The notes under the pieces are model-generated. The model did no database searches, had not been told where the DNA came from, and saw only the letters and a list, made by a program, of their open reading frames with translations. A stretch of DNA of 64,000 bases from Paenibacillus jilunlii (GTDB lineage Bacteria > Bacillota > Bacilli > Paenibacillales > Paenibacillaceae). The stretch is taken from assembly GCF_900102965.1 (NCBI RefSeq), contig NZ_FNGM01000004.1, positions 62,001 to 126,000 on the forward strand, given 5' to 3'. Numbering within the stretch: the stretch's first letter is position 1; every line of letters begins with the position of its first letter. Of this stretch, positions 1 to 9,173 are shown one piece after another. The position numbers and the translations under genes are program-made.

Positions 1-1155
1 AGCTTACTGGATAAAGTCAGCATTTGGGTGGTTCCGATGGTAAACCCGGATGGTGTTACCTTATCCCAGCAGGGTACAGCGGGGCTGCCGGTGAATCTGG
101 CCCAAACGCTGCGCCGGTATAACGGAAACAGCACTAATTTTTCCCGCTGGAAAGCAAATATGCAGGGAATTGACCTTAACCGCCAGTATCCGGCGAGGTG
201 GAGTACGATTACGGATGCGGTGAAGTATCCATGGTATCAGAACTACAAAGGACAGAAGCCGGGGCAAGCTCCTGAAGTGCAGGCGATGATGGATTTTACA
301 CATAAGATTGATCCGGAAGTTACAATTTCCTACCATAGCTCCGGGGAAATCATATTTTGGCACTTCAACACGTTGAACAGCAATCTGACCCGTGACAAAA
401 CGATGGCCCGGGCCCTGGGCAGCCTGACGGGATACTCTCTGGTGACTCCACAGAAGAACCCTTCTGGCGGCGGCTATAAGGATTGGTTCATTCAGGAGTA
501 TGGCCGGCCCGGGTTTACGATTGAAATTGCAAATTATGCCGGTGAGAGCAGTGTTCCGTTAAGGCAGTTTAGCGGAATCTGGTCTGAGAACAAGGAAGTT
601 GGGCTGTATTCCGCGCTGCAGTCCTATTCGTTATGGCTGGGGAAGCAGAAGATCCAATATCTGCAGCAAACCATGAGCCTGCTAGCAGGAACGGAACTCT
701 ATGCTACAATCGGGGCTGCAGCCGGCGGGACCAATCTGCAACCGCAAAATATTCAGGTTATTGCACGGAAGGGTGACTGGTACCAGGTTCAAGCAGATAA
801 AGGGCTGGGATGGATCCACCCATCTCCGGGAAAGCTGGCGATTATCGAGGAAATCACGGCCACTGCTGAATTAAAAGTGAGCGCACCCGCTTATAAATAT
901 CCGGATGACTTCTCCCCTAAGGTTACCGTTCTCGCTCCGCAAACCGTCCAGGTCTCGGGAAGATGGGGAACCTGGCTGTTGGCCTCGACCCCCGGCGGGC
1001 AGTGGTGGATTGACGGGCGAAAGGCAGAACTCAAGTGGCCGATAGAGGAAGCTGCACAAAGTACAGCAGTTGATGCTGATACAACGGATGCCGATCCAGC
1101 GGCCGCTGTTGAGCAATCCGGGCAAACACCGCCAGAACCTGGATATACCCCATAA
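1..1155 (+). CDS. M14-family zinc peptidase with SH3-type tail (5'-truncated by window edge)
   Basis: The reading frame is open from base 1, so the start and the first zinc-binding HxxE are outside the window; 384 residues are visible. Visible M14 features are VNPDGV near the edge, GIDLNRQYP around bases 169-195, a third zinc ligand in YHSSGE (about 331-348) and the catalytic Glu in FTIEIAN (about 511-534). The second half reads like two SH3-type wall-binding modules, followed by an acidic Pro/Asp tail. Known M14 relatives in Bacilli cleave gamma-D-glutamyl-diaminopimelate bonds in peptidoglycan, so an extracytoplasmic wall hydrolase is inferred. A terminator follows the stop. Confidence 0.85.
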   Translation, partial: SLLDKVSIWVVPMVNPDGVTLSQQGTAGLPVNLAQTLRRYNGNSTNFSRWKANMQGIDLNRQYPARWSTITDAVKYPWYQNYKGQKPGQAPEVQAMMDFTHKIDPEVTISYHSSGEIIFWHFNTLNSNLTRDKTMARALGSLTGYSLVTPQKNPSGGGYKDWFIQEYGRPGFTIEIANYAGESSVPLRQFSGIWSENKEVGLYSALQSYSLWLGKQKIQYLQQTMSLLAGTELYATIGAAAGGTNLQPQNIQVIARKGDWYQVQADKGLGWIHPSPGKLAIIEEITATAELKVSAPAYKYPDDFSPKVTVLAPQTVQVSGRWGTWLLASTPGGQWWIDGRKAELKWPIEEAAQSTAVDADTTDADPAAAVEQSGQTPPEPGYTP

Positions 1156-1185
1156 ATCGCAAACAAGTTCATATTGGATGTACCT

Positions 1186-1215
1186 ATAGAGCCCTGCTAT
1201 TAGCGGGCTTTTTTG
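1186..1215 (+). terminator. Intrinsic terminator after the M14 peptidase
   Basis: An AGCCC/GGGCT-type stem with a short loop is followed by a run of six T. It lies about 35 bases past the stop codon. Confidence 0.7.
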
Positions 1216-1453
1216 GTTCGAATGTACACCATATATGCTGAGCGCTGCATTGCATCCTTCCATTTCTTGCTGAAACGGGACCCGCTATCTTTGGAGGAAC
1301 ATGAAGCCACGTTTACTTGTTTTTCATGTATATGTACTTGCCAGTCAAACGGAAATTTGTTATCCTGTAACAGGAACATATGTTTGTGATTATGGAGAAT
1401 ATTATTTTTTTCAGTTGTTTATTCTAATTCCAGATATGCATAGGAGTGAGATT

Positions 1454-2275
1454 ATGCTGTATTCGGATAACTACATAACGTTTAACTATGAAGAGGCCGG
1501 AGAGGGCAAGCCGATGCTGATCCTTCACGGTAACGGCCCGGATCACCGGATGATGATGAGTTGTATGGAACCTCTATTCTCCAGTCAAGACCAGTATAGA
1601 CGGATCTATGTTGATTTGCCTGGGATGGGAATGTCACCTGCCGCAGAATGGATCCGTTCTTCGGATGATATGCTGCGTGCGGTCAAGATGATGATTGAAG
1701 TGTTAATACCTAATGAACGTTTTCTTCTTGTAGGCCAATCCTACGGCGGTTATCTGGCAAGAGGACTGCTGGGAGAATACGCGGAGTTAATCGATGGTTT
1801 ATTTCTTCTCTGTCCATGTGTAGTTGCTGAATCCTCCAAGAGGGAGCTCCCACCGCACCAGGTGATGGTCCAGGATGCTGAATTGCTGGAAGAGTTGAGT
1901 GCAGCGGACAGAGAGGAATTCATCTCCATTGCAGTTGTGCAGGATAGAACTGTATGGGAGCGGTACAGCCATGAGATACTATGCGGCCTCCAGTTGGCGG
2001 ACAAAGCCTTCATGGAGCGGATAATAGCGGACGGCGGCTATCCCTTCAGCTTTGATGCAGATGCTATCGCCCCCTTTGGGAAGCCAAGTCTGATCCTCAC
2101 AGGAAGGCAGGATTCAATGACAGGATATAAGGATGTCTGGAAGCTATTGGATTCCTTACCACACGCGACGTTTGCGGTTCTGGACCGTGCCGGTCATAAT
2201 CTGCATCTGGAGCAAGAAGAGCTGTTTAAGGCAATGGCAAGAGAATGGCTCTCAAGAGTAAGCAGCGAGAACTGA
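1454..2275 (+). CDS. Alpha/beta hydrolase
   Basis: A 273-residue protein with the alpha/beta hydrolase layout: oxyanion-hole region HGNGPDH near residue 26, nucleophile elbow GQSYGG (Ser about residue 97), candidate acid Asp in TGRQDS, and catalytic His in RAGHNLH near the C-terminus. No signal peptide is visible, so it is cytoplasmic. The frame opens upstream at 1301, but the ATG at 1454 is preceded by TAGGAGTGAG at good spacing and starts right where homology to the fold begins, so it is preferred. Substrate is unknown. It ends three bases from the convergent GNAT gene, with no terminator between. Confidence 0.8.
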   Translation: MLYSDNYITFNYEEAGEGKPMLILHGNGPDHRMMMSCMEPLFSSQDQYRRIYVDLPGMGMSPAAEWIRSSDDMLRAVKMMIEVLIPNERFLLVGQSYGGYLARGLLGEYAELIDGLFLLCPCVVAESSKRELPPHQVMVQDAELLEELSAADREEFISIAVVQDRTVWERYSHEILCGLQLADKAFMERIIADGGYPFSFDADAIAPFGKPSLILTGRQDSMTGYKDVWKLLDSLPHATFAVLDRAGHNLHLEQEELFKAMAREWLSRVSSEN

Positions 2276-2278
2276 ACA

Positions 2279-2761
2279 TCAGTCTGAATGCTGCTTCATC
2301 CGTTCATATTGAATAAGCGTTATGCCGCTTTCTTCGGTTTCAACTTCAGCGGTCTGCACAAAGCCAAGCTTTTTATAGAAGTAGTGGTTCCTGACCGCCC
2401 ATGAGGGGGTGTCCAGTGTCCATTTATGCGCGTTGGGGAATGTGCTGAATAAGAAATGAAAGACATGCTGGCCATACCCCCGGCTCTGATACAGCGGGTC
2501 GATGAAGATTCTGCCCAGGTGATATTCCTGTCCGCCCGGTGAAGCGAATACAAGCATTCCGCCGATGATGTGCTCATCAGCAATCAGCTTGTAGTATAGG
2601 CCTTTTTCCATCATCTCGCGCTGCCATGAGCTGGAGTCATATCCCGGTGGCCCGTCTTCAGCCTTGTTCTGAAATCGGCGTGCATCCTCATCAAAGGTTC
2701 TTTTTTGGACTTCCGCTAACTGGGCAGCATCCTGGGGTTCGGCTAAAACAATGGATAGCAT
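2279..2761 (-). CDS. GNAT-family N-acetyltransferase
   Basis: A 160-residue protein with the GNAT acetyl-CoA binding motif A: GRIFIDPLYQSRGYGQ (Q/R-x-x-G-x-G pattern) around residues 82-97, followed by a C-terminal KKLGF-type beta strand. It would transfer an acetyl group from acetyl-CoA to an amine; the acceptor cannot be told from sequence. The ribosome binding site CCAAGGAGG precedes the ATG. The neighbouring dehydrogenase on the same strand lies 182 bases upstream, with a terminator hairpin between them, so it is probably its own transcription unit. Confidence 0.85.
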   Translation of the reverse strand: MLSIVLAEPQDAAQLAEVQKRTFDEDARRFQNKAEDGPPGYDSSSWQREMMEKGLYYKLIADEHIIGGMLVFASPGGQEYHLGRIFIDPLYQSRGYGQHVFHFLFSTFPNAHKWTLDTPSWAVRNHYFYKKLGFVQTAEVETEESGITLIQYERMKQHSD

Positions 2762-2867
2762 CTAATTGTCCTCCTTGGTGTTTTAGGTAAGTTCCATTTG
2801 TTGCTCTGCTGGAGGCAAATGGGCAAAGCATCCGGCCGGGCAGATCAGCTCCGGTAACTACAGCAGC

Positions 2868-2902
2868 AGAAGACGCAGCCTACACTGCGGCTGCGTCCGA
2901 CT
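2868..2902 (-). terminator. Likely terminator of the minus-strand dehydrogenase
   Basis: A GACGCAGCC...GGCTGCGTC stem (9 bp) lies about 40 bases past the stop of the dehydrogenase. Read on the minus strand it is followed only by a weak T-rich stretch (TCTTCT). Confidence 0.55.
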
Positions 2903-2943
2903 TCACTTTGCTAGGGTTTCAACTTAAGCGGGAGCCTGGGAGC

Positions 2944-3846
2944 CTATTCCTTGCTTGCGTCCCCGCCGATCTTCTGGCCAATCCATTCCTCATAGGATTT
3001 GACCACTGCAGACAGATCTTCCTCCCCGTAACCGTGGTTGAACCCGGCCTGGAACATGCTTTTGGCGACACCAAGCATGGGGGAGGGCACGCCTGTGGAG
3101 TCGCTGAGCGAGGAGGCCAGCTTGAGATCCTTCAGCATCAGCGCAAGGGAGAACTCGTTGCTGAAATCATTGTCTATGATCTTCTGGCCTTTCAATTCGG
3201 CTTGTTTGCTGCCGGCTGACCCATTCTTCACCAGCTCCAGGAACTTGTCTGCGGGAACGCCGGACTTCACGGCGATGGAGAAGCCTTCGGCGAGCGCGAC
3301 ATTATGAATGCCGACCATGGCGTTGTGAGCCAGCTTAGCGACAGCGCCGCTGCCGTTGCCGCCCATATGCAGGAGCAGTCTGCCCATGGAGTCGAAGATA
3401 TCGCGGTGCTGCTCAATGACCCCGGCGCTGCCCCCAACCATAAACACCAGCGTGCCTTCGATAGCCGCAGGTTTGCTGCCGGTTACCGGCGCATCCAGGA
3501 AACTTCCGCCCCGCTCCTCCACGGCTGCGGCAATTTCCTTAGCCAAACCGGGGGAAATCGTGCTGGAATCCACAACCGTGGTCCCAGGCTTAAGGACAGC
3601 CAGGATGCCGCCGGTGCCGTAGAACACCTCACGGATGGAATCATCGTTGCTGATCATGGTAATAATAACATCCTTGCCTTCGGCGGCATTTTGCGGCGTT
3701 GCGGCCACCCGGGCACCCTCTGCTCTCAGAGGTTCACTTTTGCTTGCTGTCCGGTTGTACACGGTAACCTCAAATCCGCTGCGCAGCAGGTTGGAAGCCA
3801 TAGGTGCCCCCATCGTTCCGAGTCCGATAAAGCCGATCTGTTTCAT
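2944..3846 (-). CDS. NAD(P)-dependent beta-hydroxyacid dehydrogenase (3-hydroxyisobutyrate dehydrogenase family)
   Basis: A 300-residue protein, normal length for the family. The N-terminal Rossmann signature is GFIGLGTMGAPMA (residues 4-16). The substrate-binding motif DAPVTGSKPAA lies near residue 118, and the catalytic lysine sits in GSGAVAKLAHN near residue 170. The C-terminal helical domain ends in the usual EDLSAV segment. Family members interconvert beta-hydroxyacids and semialdehydes (3-hydroxyisobutyrate, tartronate or succinic semialdehyde). The sequence does not decide which. It is transcribed divergently from pgi and looks monocistronic. Confidence 0.88.
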   Translation of the reverse strand: MKQIGFIGLGTMGAPMASNLLRSGFEVTVYNRTASKSEPLRAEGARVAATPQNAAEGKDVIITMISNDDSIREVFYGTGGILAVLKPGTTVVDSSTISPGLAKEIAAAVEERGGSFLDAPVTGSKPAAIEGTLVFMVGGSAGVIEQHRDIFDSMGRLLLHMGGNGSGAVAKLAHNAMVGIHNVALAEGFSIAVKSGVPADKFLELVKNGSAGSKQAELKGQKIIDNDFSNEFSLALMLKDLKLASSLSDSTGVPSPMLGVAKSMFQAGFNHGYGEEDLSAVVKSYEEWIGQKIGGDASKE

Positions 3847-4003
3847 TCCGTTTCCACCTTCGCTCTTTGAAATTGCATGCTTTTATATATTCTATCACGG
3901 CACCCTGGCTTGTTCCACAAAACGGTCCTTTGCTCTATGCAGCAAGCGTTTCCACGAAACTTCCGAAAACATGGTTCAAAAGCCCGGGATGTGCCTAATG
4001 ACC

Positions 4004-4032
4004 TTGCCAGTCAAGGCAAATTAAAGTATCCT
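4004..4032 (+). promoter_or_regulatory. Candidate sigma-A promoter of pgi
   Basis: TTGCCA at 4004-4009 and TATCCT at 4027-4032 are separated by 17 bases, about 65 bases upstream of the pgi start. The -10 is imperfect, so this is a tentative call. Confidence 0.35.
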
Positions 4033-4095
4033 ATTTATAAAGTTGTAACAAACGGTATCAAATCCAAAGAGATAAACAGGAGGTAACCATTACCG

Positions 4096-5451
4096 ATGTC
4101 CAAGAAGATTAATTTTGACTACACCAAAGCTCTCTCCTTCTTCAGCCAGCATGAGATTGACTACTTCGCCGCTCCGGTGAAGCTGGCCCATGAGCAGCTT
4201 CATAACAAGAGCGGAGCAGGTTCCGACTACCTGGGCTGGATCGATCTGCCTACAGCTTATGACAAAGAAGAGTTCGCCCGTATCCAGCAGGCGGCCAAGA
4301 AGATTCAGAGCGATTCCGATGTGCTTATCGTTATCGGTATCGGCGGCTCTTATCTGGGTGCGCGTGCAGCCATTGAGGCTCTCTCCCATTCCTTCTACAA
4401 CAACCTTTCCAAGGACAAACGCAAAACACCGGAAGTTTATTTTGCAGGGAACAACATCAGCTCTACATATATCACACACCTGCTTGACCTTGTAGAAGGC
4501 AAAGACTTCTCCGTTAACGTGATTTCCAAATCCGGCACAACCACTGAACCGGCTATCGCATTCCGCATCTTCCGTGCAGCGCTGGAGAAGAAATACGGCA
4601 AAGAAGAAGCACGCAAGCGTATCTACGCTACAACCGACAAGGAGAAAGGCGCACTCAAGAAGCTTGCCAATGAAGAAGGCTATGAGTCGTTCATTATCCC
4701 TGACGATGTAGGCGGACGTTACTCTGTACTTACACCGGTAGGACTTCTGCCGATTGCTGTAGCAGGAATCAACATTGAAGAAATGATGCAAGGGGCCGCA
4801 GCCGCAGCGGATGAATTCAACAACCCGGATGTGGCTACCAACCAGAGCTATCAATATGCAGCTGTCCGCAATGCCTTGTACCGCAAGGGCAAAACAACTG
4901 AAATTCTCGTCAACTACGAGCCTTCCCTGCATTTCGTATCCGAATGGTGGAAGCAATTGTACGGCGAAAGCGAAGGCAAGGATTTCAAGGGCATTTATCC
5001 ATCCTCCGTTGATTTCTCCACGGATCTGCATTCCATGGGACAATTCATTCAAGAGGGGAACCGTAATATTTTCGAAACGGTGATCCAGGTTGAAAAGGTG
5101 CAGCATGAAATTTCCATCGAGAATGATCCGGATGATCTGGACGGCCTGAACTTCCTGACCGGTAAGACCATGGATTTTGTCAACAAAAAAGCGTTCCAGG
5201 GTACAATGCTGGCACACACAGACGGACAAGTGCCGAACCTGATCGTGACCATCCCGGATCAAACGCCTTATACCTTCGGGTATCTGGTGTACTTCTTTGA
5301 AAAAGCCTGCGGTATCAGCGGATACCTGCTGGGCGTCAATCCGTTCGACCAACCGGGTGTAGAAGCGTACAAGAAGAACATGTTCGCCCTGCTCGGCAAA
5401 CCGGGCTACGAGAAAGAAAAGGCAGAGCTCGAAGCCAGACTTACCGAATAA
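4096..5451 (+). CDS. pgi: Glucose-6-phosphate isomerase
   Basis: Interconverts glucose 6-phosphate and fructose 6-phosphate in glycolysis and gluconeogenesis. The 451-residue length is typical of the short bacterial/Firmicute form. Diagnostic motifs are [11 protein letters not shown] (near residue 80), SKSGTTTEP (near 143), [13 protein letters not shown] and the C-terminal [17 protein letters not shown], which carries the conserved lysine. The ATG follows AACAGGAGGTAACC. Codon use is strongly biased, consistent with high expression. The single gene is flanked by a divergent dehydrogenase and a downstream yigZ-like gene after about 125 bases. Confidence 0.97.
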   Translation: MSKKINFDYTKALSFFSQHEIDYFAAPVKLAHEQLHNKSGAGSDYLGWIDLPTAYDKEEFARIQQAAKKIQSDSDVLIVIGIGGSYLGARAAIEALSHSFYNNLSKDKRKTPEVYFAGNNISSTYITHLLDLVEGKDFSVNVISKSGTTTEPAIAFRIFRAALEKKYGKEEARKRIYATTDKEKGALKKLANEEGYESFIIPDDVGGRYSVLTPVGLLPIAVAGINIEEMMQGAAAAADEFNNPDVATNQSYQYAAVRNALYRKGKTTEILVNYEPSLHFVSEWWKQLYGESEGKDFKGIYPSSVDFSTDLHSMGQFIQEGNRNIFETVIQVEKVQHEISIENDPDDLDGLNFLTGKTMDFVNKKAFQGTMLAHTDGQVPNLIVTIPDQTPYTFGYLVYFFEKACGISGYLLGVNPFDQPGVEAYKKNMFALLGKPGYEKEKAELEARLTE

Positions 5452-5489
5452 CACTGCCGGTCACCGCAGATCATTCATACTAGTATAGC

Positions 5490-5538
5490 CACCAGGGAGC
5501 AGACCATAGGTAATCCATACCATGGCCTGCTCTCCTAA
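5490..5538 (+). terminator. Weak hairpin after pgi
   Basis: GGAGCAGACCAT and ATGGCCTGCTCTCC can form an imperfect stem 40 bases past pgi. There is no clear T run, so termination is uncertain. Confidence 0.35.
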
Positions 5539-5577
5539 TATATATTAAGATATTAATTGGATGTAAGGAATGGAATA

Positions 5578-6213
5578 ATGATGCTGGAACAATACCGGAC
5601 GGTGCGCTCTCCCGGTTCCCGGGAAGTCGTAATCCGTAAGTCACGCTTCATCGGCCATGTTATGCCTGTGGAGACCGAAGAAGAAGCGGTGCAATTTATT
5701 GAGAACATTAAGAAGCAGCATTGGAATGCCACACATAACTGCTCTGCATATATGATTGGCGAGCGGGACGAGATCCAGAGACAGTCGGATGACGGGGAGC
5801 CGAGTGGAACGGCCGGTAAACCGATTTTGGAGGTAATTCGCAGCCAAAACGTTAAAAATGTCGCAATTGTTGTTACACGTTATTTCGGAGGCATTATGCT
5901 AGGCGCAGGCGGTTTAATCCGGGCCTATACGGACGGCGCTGTCCTGGCACTCGAAGCTGGAGAAGTGATCACCCGTGTGCTAAGGCGTGAGGTGTTTGTG
6001 GAAATTGACTATACCTGGCTGGGCAAGGTTGAGAACGAGCTTAGAGGAAGAGGCATACAGACAGGTGAAACTTTGTTTACGGATAAAGTTACGCTGTTGT
6101 GTCTGCCGCGCAATGATGAAGGAGACACATTTATGGCATGGATAACGGATCTTACCCAGGGGCAAGCGCTGGTTACAGAAGGGCGGCGGCTTTACTACAG
6201 CGAAGGGGAATAA
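5578..6213 (+). CDS. YigZ/IMPACT family protein
   Basis: A 211-residue protein matching the YigZ/YvyE (IMPACT) family. The N-terminal domain carries KSRFIGH, the CSAYMIG segment, DDGEPSGTAGKPIL (near residue 75) and TRYFGGIMLGAGGLIRAY (near 103). A C-terminal ferredoxin-like domain follows. The biochemical role is not firmly established; the eukaryotic homologue modulates translation control through GCN1. The frame reaches a TTG at 5557, but AAGGA at 5564-5568 fits the ATG pair at 5578/5581 better. It sits three bases ahead of the TetR gene, so the two are probably cotranscribed. Confidence 0.88.
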   Translation: MMLEQYRTVRSPGSREVVIRKSRFIGHVMPVETEEEAVQFIENIKKQHWNATHNCSAYMIGERDEIQRQSDDGEPSGTAGKPILEVIRSQNVKNVAIVVTRYFGGIMLGAGGLIRAYTDGAVLALEAGEVITRVLRREVFVEIDYTWLGKVENELRGRGIQTGETLFTDKVTLLCLPRNDEGDTFMAWITDLTQGQALVTEGRRLYYSEGE

Positions 6214-6216
6214 GAT

Positions 6217-6798
6217 ATGGCAAGAAGAGCAGTCGAGCAGGAATTATCGAGGGAAAGAATTTTGGAAGCGGCCAGGCATTTATTCATTACCAAAGGGTAC
6301 CGGGCAATATCGATGCGCAGCATTGGCCAGCATCTGGGGTACAGCCATGGATCGCTCTATTATCATTTCAAAGAGAAGGCGGAGCTGTTCTACGCCATTG
6401 TTGTCGAGGATTTCAATCATGTTGCCACATTGCTGAATCAAGTCATGCAGACTCCTCCTGAACCGGGAATGACGCGGGTGGAACAGCTGATTCTGGAATT
6501 TATCCGGTTTGGACTGGATCATCCTTACCAGTATGAGATTATGTTCATGATCCGTGACGAAGAGCTTCTGGCTTATTGCCGGGCGGAACAGGGCCGATGT
6601 TTTGAGTTATTCGCAGGAATTGTGCGTTCTCACATGAAAGAAGAGGGCTATGTGTCGGAGGACTGGCAGAGCATACCGCTTACTTTGTTTTTGTCCGCAC
6701 ACGGATTTATTTCTTATTATATCCAGGATAAGGTATCGTTCGAGGATGTCAGGCAGGCTGCAATTATGCATGTTAAGGTATTAAGCCGCAGTTTATAG
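6217..6798 (+). CDS. TetR/AcrR-family transcriptional regulator
   Basis: A 193-residue protein with a typical N-terminal TetR helix-turn-helix (residues about 10-56, containing LFITKGYRAISMRSIG and the YYHFKEK recognition end). The all-helical C-terminal half resembles TetR C-terminal ligand domains. It follows the yigZ-like gene by three bases with a GAAGGGGA binding site inside that gene's end, so it is translated from the same message. The target genes are not apparent; no divergent efflux pump is adjacent. Confidence 0.88.
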   Translation: MARRAVEQELSRERILEAARHLFITKGYRAISMRSIGQHLGYSHGSLYYHFKEKAELFYAIVVEDFNHVATLLNQVMQTPPEPGMTRVEQLILEFIRFGLDHPYQYEIMFMIRDEELLAYCRAEQGRCFELFAGIVRSHMKEEGYVSEDWQSIPLTLFLSAHGFISYYIQDKVSFEDVRQAAIMHVKVLSRSL

Positions 6799-6889
6799 AG
6801 GCTGTGTTTTTTTTAACATTTCTCGGTTTAGCGCGTTGCATTGGTATAACTTTGAATGGTGAAAGTGTGAAGAGGGTTATCCCTTCTAA

Positions 6890-6928
6890 TAAAAGACGGT
6901 CCCGCAAGAAGTGCGGGCCGTCTTTTTG
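6890..6928. terminator. Bidirectional terminator between TetR gene and yjbQ-like gene
   Basis: AAAAGACGGTCCCGCA...TGCGGGCCGTCTTTTT forms a strong stem with A run on one side and T run on the other, serving both convergent genes. Confidence 0.85.
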
Positions 6929-6974
6929 CTGTAGCAAGGTGTATATTATAGAAGCTGTACGTGAGTACGCTAGT

Positions 6975-7376
6975 TTAGCCTTCTATAATCTTCAGATAAC
7001 ATTGCCGGCGTCTCGGGCCGTCAAATTCACAGAAGTAAATGCCCTGCCAGCGGCCCAGCAGCAGTGCGCCTTCATGGATGATGATGCTCTGGGAGGGACC
7101 GGCAGTGATGGATTTCAGGTGAGAAGCCGTATTGCCTTCCGCGTGGCGGTATTTGGGATGCTCCCAAGGATAAACCTCGTCAAGCCGCATCAGCACATCA
7201 TGTTTGACGTCCGGGTCGGCATTTTCATTAATAGCTATTCCCGCAGTGGTGTGCGGACAGTATACAACGATGATGCCATTCTGAACACCGCTTTTTTTGA
7301 CATAGGATATGACTTCTCTGGTGATGTCCCGCAGCTCATCCCGTTTGCTGGTACTGATCTCCATAGTGTGCAGCAT
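6975..7376 (-). CDS. YjbQ family (UPF0047) protein
   Basis: A 133-residue protein with all hallmarks of the YjbQ/UPF0047 family: PHTTAGIAINENAD near residue 40, a GNTASHLKS segment, and the C-terminal GRWQGIYFCEFDGPR. Some members show weak thiamine-phosphate synthase activity, but the physiological role is unclear. The open frame reaches 7451, but the ATG at 7376 has GAGAGGGG at correct spacing and begins where family homology begins, so it is chosen. The gene is convergent with the TetR gene and shares its terminator. Confidence 0.88.
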   Translation of the reverse strand: MLHTMEISTSKRDELRDITREVISYVKKSGVQNGIIVVYCPHTTAGIAINENADPDVKHDVLMRLDEVYPWEHPKYRHAEGNTASHLKSITAGPSQSIIIHEGALLLGRWQGIYFCEFDGPRRRQCYLKIIEG

Positions 7377-7478
7377 AATGTTATCCCCTCTCTGTACAAT
7401 AAATATACTATAGTTTACCCCAAATCGAACGAAAGTAATTGACGAGCGCAAGCGGCATTTGGTAAAGTAGTGATAACT

Positions 7479-7497
7479 TTAAACCAAGTATATTAAT
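7479..7497 (+). promoter_or_regulatory. CymR-like operator motif upstream of cysT
   Basis: TTAAACCAAGTATATTAAT here matches 16 of 19 positions of the motif at 14319-14337 ahead of metQ. It is followed by AGGAAT. The left part agrees with the CymR (cysteine/sulfur repressor) consensus as I recall it from Bacillus subtilis. Regulatory identity is inference. Confidence 0.45.
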
Positions 7498-7556
7498 AGG
7501 AATAATTATGGCTGTAAAGGCGAGTATACCGACCGGTAAGCCGGAGGTGGGGGGAT

Positions 7557-8378
7557 TTGTTCTTGAATACGCTGCTTAGACACAAGGGCTGGACCTGGGG
7601 ATTCCGCACGACTATTCTGCTGTATTTTGTTGTACTGATTGTTCTGCCGATACTGGGGGTCTATTACAACTCGTTTTCGCTTGGCTTCAGTAATTTTGCC
7701 GGGAGTATCAGTGATCCGATAGCCTGGAAGTCTGTACTGCTGACGCTCAAATTAGCTGTTATTGCTACGGTCATTAATGTGCTGCTCGGGACGATGATTG
7801 CCTGGGTGCTGATCCGCTATCAATTTCCCGGGAAGGCGCTGCTGAACAGTCTTGTTGATCTGCCTTTTGCGCTGCCGACAGCAGTTGGGGGGCTGATGAT
7901 TCTGCTGCTGCTGGGTCCGGGCAGTCTGATTGGCGGCATGGCGGAAGCACTGGGATTCGAAATTGTATTTCACCAGCCGGCGATTGTGATTGCTATGGTC
8001 TTTGTAACTTTCCCCTTTGTGATCCGCGCGGTGCAGCCGCTGCTGGAGGAGCTGGACGCTTCGGAGGAAGAAGCAGCTTATACGATGGGAGCCACACGCA
8101 GCCGCGTATTCCGGCAGGTCATTCTGCCTTCCATGGCCCCAGGAATGATCGGCGGCGGCATGCTGGCCTTTTCCCGGGCGCTTGCTGAATTCGGAGCTGT
8201 CGTACTCGTAGCGGGCAATATTCCGGGACGTACGCTGGTATCCTCCGTGTTCATTTTCGGGGAAGTGGAAAGTGACAATCCTGTCGGAGCCGCGGCGGTA
8301 TCCATCATTCTTTTAACCTTGTCCTTCCTTATTCTCTGGCTGATCAATATGCTGCAGATGCGGGGGAGAAGAGTATGA
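7557..8378 (+). CDS. cysT: Sulfate ABC transporter permease CysT
   Basis: A 273-residue inner-membrane permease with about six hydrophobic segments and the binding-protein-dependent transport (EAA) loop EEEAAYTMGATRSRVFRQV around residues 175-194, which contacts the ATPase. Sequence and the cysW-cysA-sbp context identify the sulfate/thiosulfate importer. No ATG start is available; the TTG at 7557 is preceded by GGAGGTGGGG, and a second TTG lies at 7563. The stop overlaps the cysW start by four bases, so the two permeases are translationally coupled. A short ATG ORF (7508-7579) overlaps the start out of frame and is probably not a gene. Confidence 0.92.
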   Translation: MFLNTLLRHKGWTWGFRTTILLYFVVLIVLPILGVYYNSFSLGFSNFAGSISDPIAWKSVLLTLKLAVIATVINVLLGTMIAWVLIRYQFPGKALLNSLVDLPFALPTAVGGLMILLLLGPGSLIGGMAEALGFEIVFHQPAIVIAMVFVTFPFVIRAVQPLLEELDASEEEAAYTMGATRSRVFRQVILPSMAPGMIGGGMLAFSRALAEFGAVVLVAGNIPGRTLVSSVFIFGEVESDNPVGAAAVSIILLTLSFLILWLINMLQMRGRRV

Positions 8379-9172
8379 GAAAGCTGTGGATCGGACTTAC
8401 CTATCTTGTATTTTTTCTGCTGATTGCCGCACCTCTCGGGAAAATGACAATCGGCGCCTTCAGCGAAGGCTTCGGCGGCTTCTGGGATGCACTGACCCGG
8501 CCGGAGGCGCTGCACGCGCTGATGATGACAGGGTTCGTCGTTGTGGTGGTAACGCTGCTCAATACGCTGTTCGGCATTATGATGGCCTTGTATCTGGTAA
8601 GGGCAAGCTGGCTGGGCAGCCGGGTCAAAGGGCTCCTGAACAGTATCGTCGATCTGCCCTATGCGGTGTCTCCTGTAATTGGCGGGCTGATGATAGTGCT
8701 GCTGCTCGGTCCGGACAGTGCGCTCGGTGCTGTGTTTGAACAAATCGGGGTGAAGATTGTCTATGCTTTTCCGGGAATGGTGATTGCCACACTCTTTGTG
8801 ACCTTCCCCTTGATGGTGCGCGAGATCATGCCGGTGCTTCAGGAGATCGGCTCGCAGCAGGAGGAGGCAGCTTCAACGCTTGGCGCGTATGGCTGGACCA
8901 CCTTCTGGAAGGTAACCTGGCCCTCCATCCGCTGGGCTGTGATCTACGGTGTGATTCTGACGGTTGCGCGCTCGCTGGGTGAATTCGGGGCGGTGCTGGT
9001 TGTTTCGGGCAATATCATGAACAAGACCCAGACCGCGACCACGCTGGTCTATCAGGATGTCGAGAACTTCAATGTAACGGCTGCGGGCGGTATAGCGCTG
9101 GTGCTGGCCGCATTCTCCGCGGGTCTGCTGCTGCTTATGGAATGGAGCAAAAGAAGAAAGGAAGTGCATTAA
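8375..9172 (+). CDS. cysW: Sulfate ABC transporter permease CysW
   Basis: The second permease of the sulfate importer, 265 residues, with six predicted membrane segments and the EAA loop QQEEAASTLGAYGWTTFWKV near residues 164-184. LNSIVDLPYAVSPVIGGLM aligns with the matching segment of CysT, as expected for paralogous subunits. It overlaps cysT by ATGA and is followed by cysA after one base. The heterodimer forms the membrane channel for sulfate entering assimilatory reduction. Confidence 0.93.
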   Translation: MRKLWIGLTYLVFFLLIAAPLGKMTIGAFSEGFGGFWDALTRPEALHALMMTGFVVVVVTLLNTLFGIMMALYLVRASWLGSRVKGLLNSIVDLPYAVSPVIGGLMIVLLLGPDSALGAVFEQIGVKIVYAFPGMVIATLFVTFPLMVREIMPVLQEIGSQQEEAASTLGAYGWTTFWKVTWPSIRWAVIYGVILTVARSLGEFGAVLVVSGNIMNKTQTATTLVYQDVENFNVTAAGGIALVLAAFSAGLLLLMEWSKRRKEVH

Positions 9173-9173
9173 T

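Noticed and set aside
4090..5454. 454-codon open frame on the minus strand opposite pgi
   Set aside because: It is the antisense shadow of the strongly codon-biased pgi gene, which has full family motifs; the antisense product has no recognisable features.
6804..7442. 212-codon plus-strand frame across the yjbQ-like gene
   Set aside because: Antisense shadow; it runs through a strong terminator and the minus-strand gene has full UPF0047 motifs.
7508..7579. Short ORF ahead of cysT
   Set aside because: It overlaps the cysT start in another frame, lacks its own strong ribosome binding site and has no recognisable product.
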